Below are positions 15,723 through 23,584 of a stretch of DNA of 64,000 bases, one piece after another; positions within the stretch are counted from its first letter, which is position 1, and each line of letters opens with the position of its first letter. The notes below the pieces were generated by a model that made no database searches, had not been told where the DNA came from, and worked only from the letters and a program-made list of their open reading frames with translations. The stretch comes from Clostridium sp. MCC353 (GTDB lineage: Bacteria > Bacillota > Clostridia > Lachnospirales > Lachnospiraceae): the NCBI RefSeq assembly GCF_018785315.1, contig NZ_WQPN01000127.1, positions 62,001 to 126,000 on the forward strand. The letters run 5' to 3'. A program made the translations under genes and the position numbers.

Positions 15723-18333
15723 ATTCGTAATATTTACCTAAATACTCATAGGCGCCCTCTGTTTTATGGGAGACTTCTTTTATGCGCACATGTTTCTGCG
15801 GGTCCGTATTGGCTTTCAGATTTTTAATGATATATTGGCCAAATGCGGACCAGGCCAGGGATTTGCTGATCGACATGCTGGAATAGGATATGTCGATCAC
15901 GTAATTGGCGGCGGCTTCTTCTGAAAGCGGCAGTTCGCAGAGCAGTCTGCTTTTAAAATCATCGGCAACGGTTTCCAAACTGAATTTATAATCGTCCTCG
16001 TCGGAATTTTCATTTTTTAAATCCATATGCCTTTTAATCTCCCGGGCGAAATCGTTGATGTAACGCCGGCATATGCGGATGATTTTTCTGTCGGTCAGAT
16101 GAAAATGGGGATTCACGATCAGGTTACGGGAATTGACCAGCCCATCAATGCACCCAGACCATAAAATATGCTTTTTTTCCCATGAACAGATGTAATCGCA
16201 GAGTTCATTCAGGGGGGATGGGGAACGGTAAGCGTTTAATTTGAGCTTTTTGTCCTTTTCCGCTATGGATTTATTTTTTTCACGGACATTTTGGTAAGTC
16301 TTCATTTTATCAGGATAATTGTAGAGGAGAAAATAGGGCAGTTGTTTGGACTGCCTTTTGATTTTCTGGGGAATATTCCACCTGAGCCCTGTTTTCAGAT
16401 AATCGATTTCCTTGCCCTGAAGGATGCGCAGCAAACTGGAATAGTCGGAAAAAAGCTGTTTTACCGGTTCTTCGGTTATATAACGGTTTTCTATGCTGGT
16501 TGCCGCATTGGTGATTTCTCCAATACGGCTGTCCCGGGTCATCAGTTCGTATTCAATGATCGTTTCTTTTGTATATTTTTGCGGAACAGCCATGGCCTTG
16601 TCATTGATGTCGATGATAATCGGCTTGTCGATCCTGGATGTTACGATAACCGGTTCATTGCATAGGAAAACAATATCCCCGTCACAGTCTGCGCCTCCCT
16701 GCTGGGGCAGGGACAGATCGTACATGTTTAACATCACCACATCCTGATCCTTAAAATGGGAAAACCATTTTTGGATGACTGCGTTGCCGACGATTTTAAC
16801 CTGATTGACTTCCGATTGGTCGACCAATGGAGAGCGGAAGGACAGGCAGTCGCCTTTTTCCATGGTTTCGCAAAAAAATTCATGGGCTTTTAAACAGCCC
16901 ACAGGCTGTCTGCCAACCGCGTACTGGAGATATCCGATCATGTCCCCGACAATCGTATGGTAGAAGCCGTCCGCATAGATTTTCCCCACCTTGGCTTCAT
17001 CGATGGCCTTTTTCAGTTTGCGGTAGATGAACTGTTTGACGGCGGGATCTTTCAGCATCCCATCATTGATGAGGGCGGCCTGAAGATAGGCGCTTTCCGG
17101 TTCGTAATTTTCCGTATCGCTAATTCCCATGAATTTATAGGTGTAAAATTTGTCGCCGGAAATGATTTTTTCAAACAGACTGGTGGTGTACTCCGCAATT
17201 TTAATCACCTTTCCTTTATTCTCTTCGGATAAAATATCATAGGAGCCGGGTCTGCCATTTTCAAAATAATCAATGTATTTTGGATTCCACAGATCCAGGC
17301 ATTGGAGATACTGGAAGTTGGTCCGTATTTTTTTATTCAGATTTTTCATGTGGTGGCTGTATTTGCTGATTCCCAGCTTATACTGATATTTATTTACCGT
17401 CTCAATGTATTTTTCCCACGCGTCATTTCCGTATGTTTCTTTGAATATCTTATGGCCTTTGAACATGGACGTGTTCCAGATACAGTCGATATCGTCCACC
17501 CGGTGACATTTTCCATAAATGTCCGTTATGGTTTCGCAGCCCCATTCATGCAGGATCTCTTTAAATGGAACATAAACGGAATATCCTTTGATAAACGGCA
17601 TACGGATTTGTGAACCGATGGGCGGATAGTCTAAATCCAGCGCATTTTGTACCTTTATCATGAATTTCTTTTCGTGACATCCGCATCCGTCAAAGGGGGA
17701 CAGTTTTACATCCCTGTATCCCTCTTCAATTTCCCGGCTGTTATATACCCCGCTTTCGCCGGTTTCATTATTCTTGAACTGCCGTTCCCTCTCCACGACG
17801 TATTTGATAAACTGGCTGCTCAATGTCTTTTCATATTCTCCTATGATCACAATATTGGGAATGTAATCGGGAACAATGGTACAGGAACTGAAGGGCAGGC
17901 ATCTTTGGGCTTCGTATTTGGATATCACACATTCGTCTATCGAAATGTCCATCTGGGTAATTCTGTACAGTTCGTCGAAAATCTTGTCGCATACAAAAGC
18001 AGTAATGCCTTGTTTGCCTTGGGAAGCCGATTTGCCGAACCTGGAATAATGAATGCCGTTGTATGTAAATCCATCCCTTAAAAGCTGTTTTAAAAGGTTT
18101 GTTTTCTCTTCTTTTTGTTCTTTTTTTGCCACGACCAGAATGACTTCATTGATATGCGAATCATTTTTGCCCGTTTTGCGCAGCCTGAATATCTGGTCGA
18201 ACAGGAGGGAAGAGCCTTGGGCGATCAGATATTCATTCTGTATTTCATACTCCCGGGTGAGTGAGACATTAAAATTCTGGCTCACAATTTCCTTTACAGG
18301 CAGTTTGATCAGCGTATATTGGGTTTTGTCCAT
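15697..18333 (-). CDS. Single-chain RNA polymerase, YonO/RdRP-like superfamily
   Basis: An 878-residue protein with the catalytic signature GGADCDGDIVFLCNE (DxDGD at residues ~548-552). This is the Mg-binding motif shared by the two-barrel RNA polymerases and kept in eukaryotic RNA-dependent polymerases and phage SPbeta YonO. Upstream it has RFGKSASQGKQGI (~100-112), resembling the conserved Ser/Gln segment before the first barrel in this superfamily. Phage members are DNA-dependent polymerases that transcribe phage genes. ATG 18333 is chosen over ATG 18372 because GGAGG lies 7-8 bases before it and it avoids overlap with the upstream gene. It heads the tail operon together with the zinc-ribbon gene. 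An RNA-dependent activity cannot be excluded. Confidence 0.8.
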   Translation of the reverse strand: MDKTQYTLIKLPVKEIVSQNFNVSLTREYEIQNEYLIAQGSSLLFDQIFRLRKTGKNDSHINEVILVVAKKEQKEEKTNLLKQLLRDGFTYNGIHYSRFGKSASQGKQGITAFVCDKIFDELYRITQMDISIDECVISKYEAQRCLPFSSCTIVPDYIPNIVIIGEYEKTLSSQFIKYVVERERQFKNNETGESGVYNSREIEEGYRDVKLSPFDGCGCHEKKFMIKVQNALDLDYPPIGSQIRMPFIKGYSVYVPFKEILHEWGCETITDIYGKCHRVDDIDCIWNTSMFKGHKIFKETYGNDAWEKYIETVNKYQYKLGISKYSHHMKNLNKKIRTNFQYLQCLDLWNPKYIDYFENGRPGSYDILSEENKGKVIKIAEYTTSLFEKIISGDKFYTYKFMGISDTENYEPESAYLQAALINDGMLKDPAVKQFIYRKLKKAIDEAKVGKIYADGFYHTIVGDMIGYLQYAVGRQPVGCLKAHEFFCETMEKGDCLSFRSPLVDQSEVNQVKIVGNAVIQKWFSHFKDQDVVMLNMYDLSLPQQGGADCDGDIVFLCNEPVIVTSRIDKPIIIDINDKAMAVPQKYTKETIIEYELMTRDSRIGEITNAATSIENRYITEEPVKQLFSDYSSLLRILQGKEIDYLKTGLRWNIPQKIKRQSKQLPYFLLYNYPDKMKTYQNVREKNKSIAEKDKKLKLNAYRSPSPLNELCDYICSWEKKHILWSGCIDGLVNSRNLIVNPHFHLTDRKIIRICRRYINDFAREIKRHMDLKNENSDEDDYKFSLETVADDFKSRLLCELPLSEEAAANYVIDISYSSMSISKSLAWSAFGQYIIKNLKANTDPQKHVRIKEVSHKTEGAYEYLGKYYEFEEGDSHI

Positions 18334-18353
18334 TTTTATTTCCTCCGTTTTTA

Positions 18354-18602
18354 TTACCATTTGGTTTGCCATTGGATCTGTTTATTGGCAAATGTTTCAT
18401 CAAACCGCATGTTGGAGGCTATACGGTTTGCCATTACAGAGCCGGTTTCTGAAGCATTTCCTTTATACTCCGTATTAAAATCCGATTCATACAGGAAACC
18501 GCCAAATGTCCGGTGGCGTTCTTCCCGGGTTAAGGGGCGGGCCGGGCTAGCAATGCTTCGCGCTTTGGCGGTTATTGGCGCTGTTTTTGTATTTGTCTTC
18601 AT
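18354..18602 (-). CDS. Hypothetical protein upstream of the RNA polymerase, 82 residues
   Basis: A small basic protein with a Thr/Ala/Lys-rich, probably disordered N terminus and a C-terminal half containing RTFGGFLYESDFNTEYKG. AGGAGG stands 8 bases before ATG 18602. It ends 20 bp before the polymerase start, so both are in one transcript and this is the first gene of the leftward operon. Not recognised; candidates are a polymerase partner or a regulator. Confidence 0.65.
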   Translation of the reverse strand: MKTNTKTAPITAKARSIASPARPLTREERHRTFGGFLYESDFNTEYKGNASETGSVMANRIASNMRFDETFANKQIQWQTKW

Positions 18603-18633
18603 TTCGATTTCCTCCTACTGATTATTAAATTTC

Positions 18634-18662
18634 TTATAATCCCTGTTCCGATTCAAAAGTAA
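18634..18662 (-). promoter_or_regulatory. Possible weak promoter of the leftward operon
   Basis: On the minus strand TTACTT and TATAAG are spaced 17 bp apart about 25-50 bp upstream of ATG 18602. The match to the housekeeping consensus is poor, which would fit dependence on an alternative sigma-like factor. Position approximate. Confidence 0.25.
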
Positions 18663-18782
18663 GGAAACGGGAATGGGATCATATGGGGCATATTGTTTAT
18701 TTCTCCTTTTTAAAATTTATTTTTGCAAAATGAATATGCCGGGAGGAAAAAGCATTGCTGTCCAATGGATATAGTAGAAGTT

Positions 18783-19017
18783 TTGATATTAGAAATGCTT
18801 TGACGTCAGGAATTTTTTCGATTTTAAATGAAATTGGGAAGTTTATGTTCGAATACAGAAGAAATTTTGTTTCTATATACAGATGCAGTTCAGACAGAAT
18901 TTGATATCGGAAATAGTTTGATACCGGAAAAATTTACGATTTAAATGAAGTTGAAAATTTTATGCTTAATATAGAAGGTATTGTGATATCCGGATGTGGT
19001 TGATAGGGATTTTGAGA
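18783..19017. repeat. Decayed tandem repeat, about 118-bp unit
   Basis: Unit 1 (18783-18900) and unit 2 (18901-19017) share TTGATAT, GAAAT, TTTGA, GGAA, GATTT, AAATGAA, TTTATG and AGAAG in the same order; a third start (TTTTGAGATTGAAAA) follows. The region is AT-rich, has no gene, and lies between the leftward operon and the SOS promoter. The repeat is old and diverged. Confidence 0.55.
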
Positions 19018-19065
19018 TTGAAAAACTTAGATATCTGCATAAAATTATTTTTTTAATACAAAACA

Positions 19066-19116
19066 GAACACACGTTCGAAAATGGGGTTGACAAGAACGG
19101 ATGTTCGCCGTATAAT
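19066..19116 (+). promoter_or_regulatory. SOS-controlled promoter with two LexA boxes
   Basis: TTGACA (19088-19093) and TATAAT (19111-19116) are perfect -35 and -10 boxes with ideal 17-bp spacing. GAACACACGTTC (19066-19077) lies just upstream, and GAACGGATGTTC (19095-19106) fills the spacer. Both fit the Firmicutes LexA consensus GAACRNRYGTTC and both are followed by G. LexA would cover the promoter, so DNA damage should switch it on strongly. It points right, toward the sigma-like gene at 19586. Confidence 0.85.
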
Positions 19117-19121
19117 CTAAG

Positions 19122-19250
19122 TATTCCATAGAGGAAAATTTCTTTGAAACAAGAAAGAATCCCATGAGCGGATTATCCGCCTGGGGCGGGCCGCGTTGGC
19201 GGCAGGATTCCTTACCGCCGCTGTGCGAATCTGCCCTGGAGGGCTTTTTT
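19122..19250 (+). ncRNA. Possible SOS-induced structured leader or small RNA
   Basis: From the expected start (~19122) the transcript can form TTTCTT/AAGAAA, GCGGAT/ATCCGC and a longer GAATCC/GGATTC or GGCGG/CCGCC pairing. It then meets GCCC-TGGA-GGGC with six T (19233-19250), a short terminator. The pairings are partly exclusive, as in attenuators. It could be a stand-alone SOS RNA or a leader controlling read-through into 19586. A 31-codon frame inside has no good ribosome site. Confidence 0.4.
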
Positions 19251-19279
19251 ATTCAGTAAGAGGATTCTCCTGATTGAAT

Positions 19280-19328
19280 AAAAAACGACCCATCCCTCAA
19301 ACGTGTTCCAGCACATCGGGATGAGTCG
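19280..19328 (-). terminator. Strong terminator on the minus strand
   Basis: CGACCCATCCC (19286-19296) pairs with GGGATGAGTCG (19318-19328), with one G-T wobble on the minus strand, followed by TTTTTT (19285-19280). Confidence 0.75.
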
Positions 19329-19353
19329 CACTCAGCATAGCAGAAACTATACT
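19280..19353 (-). ncRNA. Possible convergent small RNA with strong terminator
   Basis: On the minus strand TTGACT (19389-19384) and GATAAT (19365-19360), 18 bp apart, form a promoter; transcription from ~19353 would end at the terminator 19280-19328. The RNA would be only ~75 nt. It converges on the SOS transcript and would be antisense to any read-through toward 19586. This layout resembles antisense antitoxin RNAs of type I systems, but no hydrophobic toxin frame is visible opposite it. Confidence 0.4.
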
Positions 19354-19585
19354 TCACTTATTATCACACAATCATATGCCGCCAGTCAAGTGAATTCCGG
19401 TTTTCTGCCAGCAGTTTCCAATTATTACGTTGTGTTTCAGATCGTTTTTATTAACTGAACATTTTTAGCCCATTGGCCAGGCAGCAGGGCATGAGGTGGT
19501 GCCGCGCATGTCACAGGCGGGAACCTGTATGGGCTGTTTATTTTCTGTACGAAAATTTCAGTAAATGATGAAAGGCGGATGTTTG

Positions 19586-20143
19586 ATGCAGGATATATTA
19601 GAATATTATTATGTGGACAATGCGAAACGTCTGCATAAAACGGTGGACAGGATTTTATGCAGATACGGAGGGATAACTTCTAAGGATTTAGATGATTTTT
19701 ACAGTCTGGCCAATGAAGTATTCGCCGATGTATTGGAGAAATACGATAAGAAACAGAGTTTTGATGGATTTCTCTATTCCTGCCTGTCCAATAAGATTAA
19801 AACAGAGATTACAAAGCGGAACAGGGAGAAGAGGAGGGCGGATAGAAACTCGGTATCCATGGATGAACCGGTGGGGGAATATGAAGAAACGACGATTGGG
19901 GAGCTGATTGCATCTGATTTCGACCTCGAAAAGGAATTGCTGGAAAAAAGTGATATGCAGAAAGATGAAAAGATAGAGAGATACTTTGAAAACCTTTCAA
20001 AAAAGCAGCGCCGTATTGTGGAATTGCTGATAGAAGGATTTACTCCTTATGAGATACGGGAAACGTTACATTTGAAAGATAAAGAGTACTCGGATCATTT
20101 GGCATGGATCCGGTCTTATGAAAACATATCAATTTTATTTTAG
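19586..20143 (+). CDS. Sigma-70-like transcription factor
   Basis: A 185-residue protein with sigma-like layout. Residues ~10-80 resemble region 2 (LDDFYSLANEVFADVLEKYD, FDGFLYSCLSNKIKTEI). An acidic linker follows, and residues ~125-175 form a region 4-type helix-turn-helix (LSKKQRRIVELLIEGFTPYE). ATG 19586 is chosen because AAAGGCGG stands 7-8 bases upstream; an in-frame ATG at 19565 lacks a ribosome site. It lies downstream of the SOS promoter and 14 bp before the DUF262 gene. The probable role is to direct transcription of the neighbouring tail element, either with host polymerase or with the element's own enzyme; the choice is inference. Confidence 0.75.
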   Translation: MQDILEYYYVDNAKRLHKTVDRILCRYGGITSKDLDDFYSLANEVFADVLEKYDKKQSFDGFLYSCLSNKIKTEITKRNREKRRADRNSVSMDEPVGEYEETTIGELIASDFDLEKELLEKSDMQKDEKIERYFENLSKKQRRIVELLIEGFTPYEIRETLHLKDKEYSDHLAWIRSYENISILF

Positions 20144-20157
20144 CGGGGGCATGGAAT

Positions 20158-21591
20158 ATGGAGTTAGTGAGAGATAAAACAAAGCATGATACCTATATGA
20201 ATTCTACTCTTCAGAAGATGTTTAAGCGCGGAGAGCTGAGGAGGGATCATCCACAGCAGAGAAAAGCGGATCAATGGGATATCCAGACCAGGGATGGGTT
20301 TGTGGCAACTGTCATCAAGCACGAGGATATAGATTCCATCAAAATATGCGAACAGCTTGGAAAGAATGGTGTGACCTTATGGCTGATCGACGGATTACAG
20401 AGATTAACAACCCTGGAAAAATACCGCAATGGAGTTTTCAAACTGGGAAAGTCAGTGGAGATGCCTATCGTACACTACCAGGTGGCAAAAAAGGGCGGGA
20501 AGGATGAACTTCTGACGGATGATGAAGGAAATCTGATGTACGAGAGCGTACAGTATGATTTGAGGGGAGCCGGATATGAGGATCTTCCGGAAAAACTGAA
20601 AGAAGAGTTTGATAACTACCCGGTGGATGTAGTCAAGCATCTGGACTGTACCGATGAAGAGATCGGCTACCATATTCGCAGGTACAATCATCAAAAATCC
20701 ATGAATGCGACACAGAGCAGCATTACCTATATGGATTCGGTTGCAAGATATGTTAAGAATCTATCAGGCGGACACCGGTTTTTTAAAGACTGTGGTAACT
20801 ATACTGCCAACGAAAAAAAGAAAGGTGTGATCGACCGTGTGATTTCCGAATCAGTAATGGCCATGTTTTTTATCGATCATTGGCAGAAACAGAGCAAAAA
20901 GATGGGAGAATACTTAAATGACCACGCAGGCAGGGAAGAATTCGAATTATTGGAGGAGAATCTGGACCGGCTGAAGGAAATTATTGATGAAGATTTGGGG
21001 CAGATGTTCAACAGCAAGAATTCTTTTATTTGGTTTACCCTGTTTTATAAATTCACCAAACTGGGGATTGATGATCGTAGATTTGCGGAATTTCTCCGCG
21101 AGTTTATGAACCGGCTGCATGAAATGAAGCTTCCCCAATATGATAATCTGTCTTTTGACAGCTTGGATGCCAATAAATCCACAAAGGATAAGAGCATCAT
21201 AATGAAAAAACTGAATTTACTGGAATGTCTTATGTTAAATTATCTTCAAAGGGAGGAGTCCGCATTCTCCGCATTCCCGGATGAAGGCGCCGCAGGTTTG
21301 GCCGGTTTTGTCAGGGATAATGTGAGTATGGATATCACAGAGTATGATATAGACCAATATATGGAAGTGCTGGAGGATTTGACATTAAATGTGGACAACT
21401 CCTCTAAACTGCTGGATGAAAAAAACAGGATGTCGCTGATTGCAATGACAGCCTATTCATTCCAGGCGGATATTGACCTGGATGACTGGATTGTGGACTT
21501 TTTTAAACGGAAGAAGACCTATATTAATGACCAAAAGGAGAATTATTTGGATATGAAAGCTGATTTGCTGAACTATATAAAAAGGCATTAA
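20158..21591 (+). CDS. DUF262 (ParB-like fold) protein
   Basis: A 477-residue soluble protein. Near residues 75-90 it has IDGLQRLTTLEKYRNGVF, the DGQQR-type signature of DUF262 domains with ParB-like nucleotide-binding or nuclease fold, known from GmrSD-type restriction enzymes and many phage-linked proteins. The C-terminal ~300 residues are helical and lack the His-Asn-His nuclease motif of full GmrSD. It is co-transcribed with the sigma-like gene. It could be a regulator, a DNA processing factor or an anti-phage protein; its place in an SOS operon with a sigma-like factor favours a job in control of this element. Confidence 0.7.
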   Translation: MELVRDKTKHDTYMNSTLQKMFKRGELRRDHPQQRKADQWDIQTRDGFVATVIKHEDIDSIKICEQLGKNGVTLWLIDGLQRLTTLEKYRNGVFKLGKSVEMPIVHYQVAKKGGKDELLTDDEGNLMYESVQYDLRGAGYEDLPEKLKEEFDNYPVDVVKHLDCTDEEIGYHIRRYNHQKSMNATQSSITYMDSVARYVKNLSGGHRFFKDCGNYTANEKKKGVIDRVISESVMAMFFIDHWQKQSKKMGEYLNDHAGREEFELLEENLDRLKEIIDEDLGQMFNSKNSFIWFTLFYKFTKLGIDDRRFAEFLREFMNRLHEMKLPQYDNLSFDSLDANKSTKDKSIIMKKLNLLECLMLNYLQREESAFSAFPDEGAAGLAGFVRDNVSMDITEYDIDQYMEVLEDLTLNVDNSSKLLDEKNRMSLIAMTAYSFQADIDLDDWIVDFFKRKKTYINDQKENYLDMKADLLNYIKRH

Positions 21592-21642
21592 GGAAGAACC
21601 GTTAAAGAGTGAACTATTAAAATATGACAGGAGGAGCCGGCA

Positions 21643-21882
21643 ATGGAAAAATTAAAACCATGTCCTTTTTGTGGAGGAAAAGCTTTGTTTTGTATTAAAG
21701 AGAACAGGACAACGAATTGCGGTGTAGGATTTGTTTTTGAGGTGGAATGTGAGGCATGCAGGATGAAACTGCCCGGCAGGTATGTTGTAGACTTTAATTT
21801 ACAGTCCGAATCAGGAGAGATCGATATTCTGAATGACAGAAGACAGGCAGCAATTGAAGCATGGAACAGGAGAGCAGATTGA
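21643..21882 (+). CDS. Lar-like restriction alleviation / zinc-ribbon protein
   Basis: A 79-residue protein with KPCPFCGG near its start, a second pair CEAC, and the closing motif AAIEAWNRRAD. This is the typical pattern of the Lar restriction alleviation family found in phages and prophages (two CxxC knuckles and a C-terminal WNRR). AGGAGG lies 8 bases before ATG 21643. It follows the DUF262 gene by ~50 bp and is the last gene of the rightward operon before tRNA-Pro. Family members can weaken host restriction of incoming DNA; action here is unproven. Confidence 0.8.
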   Translation: MEKLKPCPFCGGKALFCIKENRTTNCGVGFVFEVECEACRMKLPGRYVVDFNLQSESGEIDILNDRRQAAIEAWNRRAD

Positions 21883-21974
21883 AAGGCTGGCACATATTTT
21901 ATATAGTATTGAAATTCTGCCGGCAGGGAAATAAAAAACCCCGGATTCAATTAAGAATCAAGGGTCTGCATTCA

Positions 21975-22048
21975 TCGGAGTAACAGGATTTGAACCTGCG
22001 ACCTCTCGGCCCCCAGCCGAGCGCGCTACCAAGCTACGCCATACTCCG
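21975..22048 (-). tRNA. tRNA-Pro (anticodon GGG)
   Basis: Read on the minus strand, a full 74-nt cloverleaf is visible. The acceptor stem is CGGAGTA/TACTCCG with discriminator A, the anticodon stem is CTCGG/CCGAG around the loop CTGGGGG (anticodon GGG), and the T arm contains GGTTCAAATCC. CCA is not encoded. Its 3' end faces the tail element, a frequent layout for integration sites, but I saw no repeated copy of the tRNA end. Confidence 0.95.
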
Positions 22049-22590
22049 TATGTCTTGTGTTATTATAGCAAATGAATTGCAGATTGAAAAGAGGAATTTT
22101 AAAAAAATTTAAATTTATTTTTCTTTTTATCAGGTGACTGATTTCAAAATACCGCCACGGGCCGCCAAAAAAGTATGTTTTATAAGGGATTTCCGATAGA
22201 AGACTTCACAATTGTTTCACAATTTTTACAAACTTTAGTCACAAAATATCGGTATATTATGTACATCAACAGGTTAACAAACCTTTTACATAGATTCTTT
22301 TTCATACTCTGGGGCAGTTCCGTATGGGGACTGCCCTCCTCCTTTTAGCTGGAAATGGGATCAGGAGGCATTGGGGTATGATAGAAAGGGAAGGGTTCAT
22401 GATTTAGCGGAAATCTGAACTATCAATCTGAAATATCGCAGATGACTGAGATTGCAGGAATTAACTATTTATGATATTGTATTTACTAAAGCATGGTTGA
22501 AATTATTTTCCCTCAGAGCTGGGTTTTGTCCAGGGGGAAAGTGAATTTTAAACAGTCCATAGAATTGGATAGGATGTCCGGAGGTATGAT
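22049..22590. other. Intergenic region between tRNA-Pro and the HAD phosphatase gene
   Basis: About 540 bp without a supported gene. It holds AT-rich sequence with repeated TTCACAATT, a TATATTATG box near 22252, and a hairpin terminator at 22311. The rest up to 22590 shows nothing I can name beyond the ribosome site GGAGG before 22591. Confidence 0.5.
22311..22346 (+). terminator. Terminator in the intergenic region (possible small RNA end)
   Basis: GGGCAGT (22312-22318) and ACTGCCC (22330-22336) form a 7-bp stem followed by TCCTCCTTTT. No upstream plus-strand gene needs it. With the TATATTATG sequence at about 22252 it may close an ~80-nt RNA; support is weak. Confidence 0.45.
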
Positions 22591-23373
22591 ATGAAAGCAA
22601 TTATAAGTTTTGATTTGGATATGACATTATTGGATCACGGGACATGGACCATTCCGGGCAGCGCGTTGGCGGCCCTGGACCAGCTTCGTAAAAATCATAT
22701 TATTGTCCTCGCCACCGGGCGCGATATGGATAATTATTACAGCCGCCCCTTTACTGATATGGTGAAACCGGATGCGATTATACATATGAACGGCACGAAA
22801 ATTACGGTAGGTGGCAAGCTGATCTATGAACATTATATGGAGCAGGAACTGCTGCAGAACGTGATGGAGTATGCAGAAAAACAAGGGCACAGCATCGGCG
22901 TTACCATAGGGGATGATGATTATTATATACATCCGGAAAAAGTGGTGGAGCATGATATGAGACGCTGGAATGAATCCGGCAGGAATTTTAAGGATCCCAG
23001 CAGGCTGTTAACTCTGGGAGTGCGGACTCTGGCCTATATCGGGGATGAGACGGGGGCAAGAGACATGGAAGCCCGGTTCCCTGAACTGAAGCTGCTCATG
23101 TTTGCCGGGCGCTGTGGGGCTGATGTGGTGGAAAAAAAGGCGTCTAAGGCCCAGGGCCTGATCCGGCTTTGTGAATATTATAATATTCCTATGGAACATA
23201 CCTTTGCGTTTGGAGACAGCATGAATGATTATGAGATCGTAAAACAGGCGGGAACCGGAATTGCCATGGGGAATGCGCTGCCGGAATTAAAGCAGGCAGC
23301 CGATTACGTGACCTCTTCCGTGGATCAGGATGGAATTTGGAACGCCTGCAAACATTTTGGGCTGGTGGAATAA
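22591..23373 (+). CDS. Cof-type HAD-IIB hydrolase (sugar or nucleotide phosphatase)
   Basis: A 260-residue cytosolic phosphatase of the haloacid dehalogenase superfamily, IIB (Cof) branch. Motif I is FDLDMT (Asp 8 nucleophile and Asp 10), motif II is ATGRD (~47), and motif IV is FAFGDSMNDYEI (~210), followed by GIAMGNA, the standard Cof ending. The large cap domain between residues ~85 and 185 decides the substrate, which cannot be read from sequence. GGAGG precedes ATG 22591. The gene stands alone between intergenic regions. Confidence 0.9.
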   Translation: MKAIISFDLDMTLLDHGTWTIPGSALAALDQLRKNHIIVLATGRDMDNYYSRPFTDMVKPDAIIHMNGTKITVGGKLIYEHYMEQELLQNVMEYAEKQGHSIGVTIGDDDYYIHPEKVVEHDMRRWNESGRNFKDPSRLLTLGVRTLAYIGDETGARDMEARFPELKLLMFAGRCGADVVEKKASKAQGLIRLCEYYNIPMEHTFAFGDSMNDYEIVKQAGTGIAMGNALPELKQAADYVTSSVDQDGIWNACKHFGLVE

Positions 23374-23498
23374 GGGGGCTTGACGCTGCGTTCTTTATGT
23401 ATTTTCACGCCGCTTGAACGGTTGCCTAAAAAATCCTTTTAAAAATCCTTTCTCATACATCTTGCTTTTTTGCCATATTGTGGTACAATAAACTCCAT

Positions 23499-23571
23499 GG
23501 GGATGTAGCTTAGCTGGGAAAGCGCTACGTTCGCAACGTAGAGACCGCGGGTTCGAATCCCGTCATCTCCA
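23499..23571 (+). tRNA. tRNA-Ala (anticodon CGC)
   Basis: A complete 73-nt tRNA. The acceptor stem is GGGGATG/CATCTCC, the anticodon stem is CTACG/CGTAG around TTCGCAA (anticodon CGC), the T arm contains GGTTCGAATCC, and the discriminator is A. CCA is not encoded. A promoter (TTGCTT, 16 bp, TACAAT at 23484-23489) lies just upstream and a terminator follows at 23585. Confidence 0.95.
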
Positions 23572-23584
23572 TTTGAGCAAGCAG

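Noticed and set aside
19164-19259. 31-codon frame behind the SOS promoter
   Set aside because: No ribosome site, not hydrophobic like a toxin, and it runs through the predicted terminator.
19487-19567. 25-codon frame with two cysteines just before the sigma-like gene
   Set aside because: It overlaps an ATG of the next gene, but it has no ribosome site and no recognisable sequence.
20158-21591. Complete GmrSD type IV restriction enzyme
   Set aside because: The DUF262 motif is present, but no C-terminal His-Asn-His nuclease (DUF1524) signature was seen.
21975-22048. tRNA-Pro as proven attachment site of the tail element
   Set aside because: Its position fits, but no repeated tRNA end and no integrase for the element were seen in the window.
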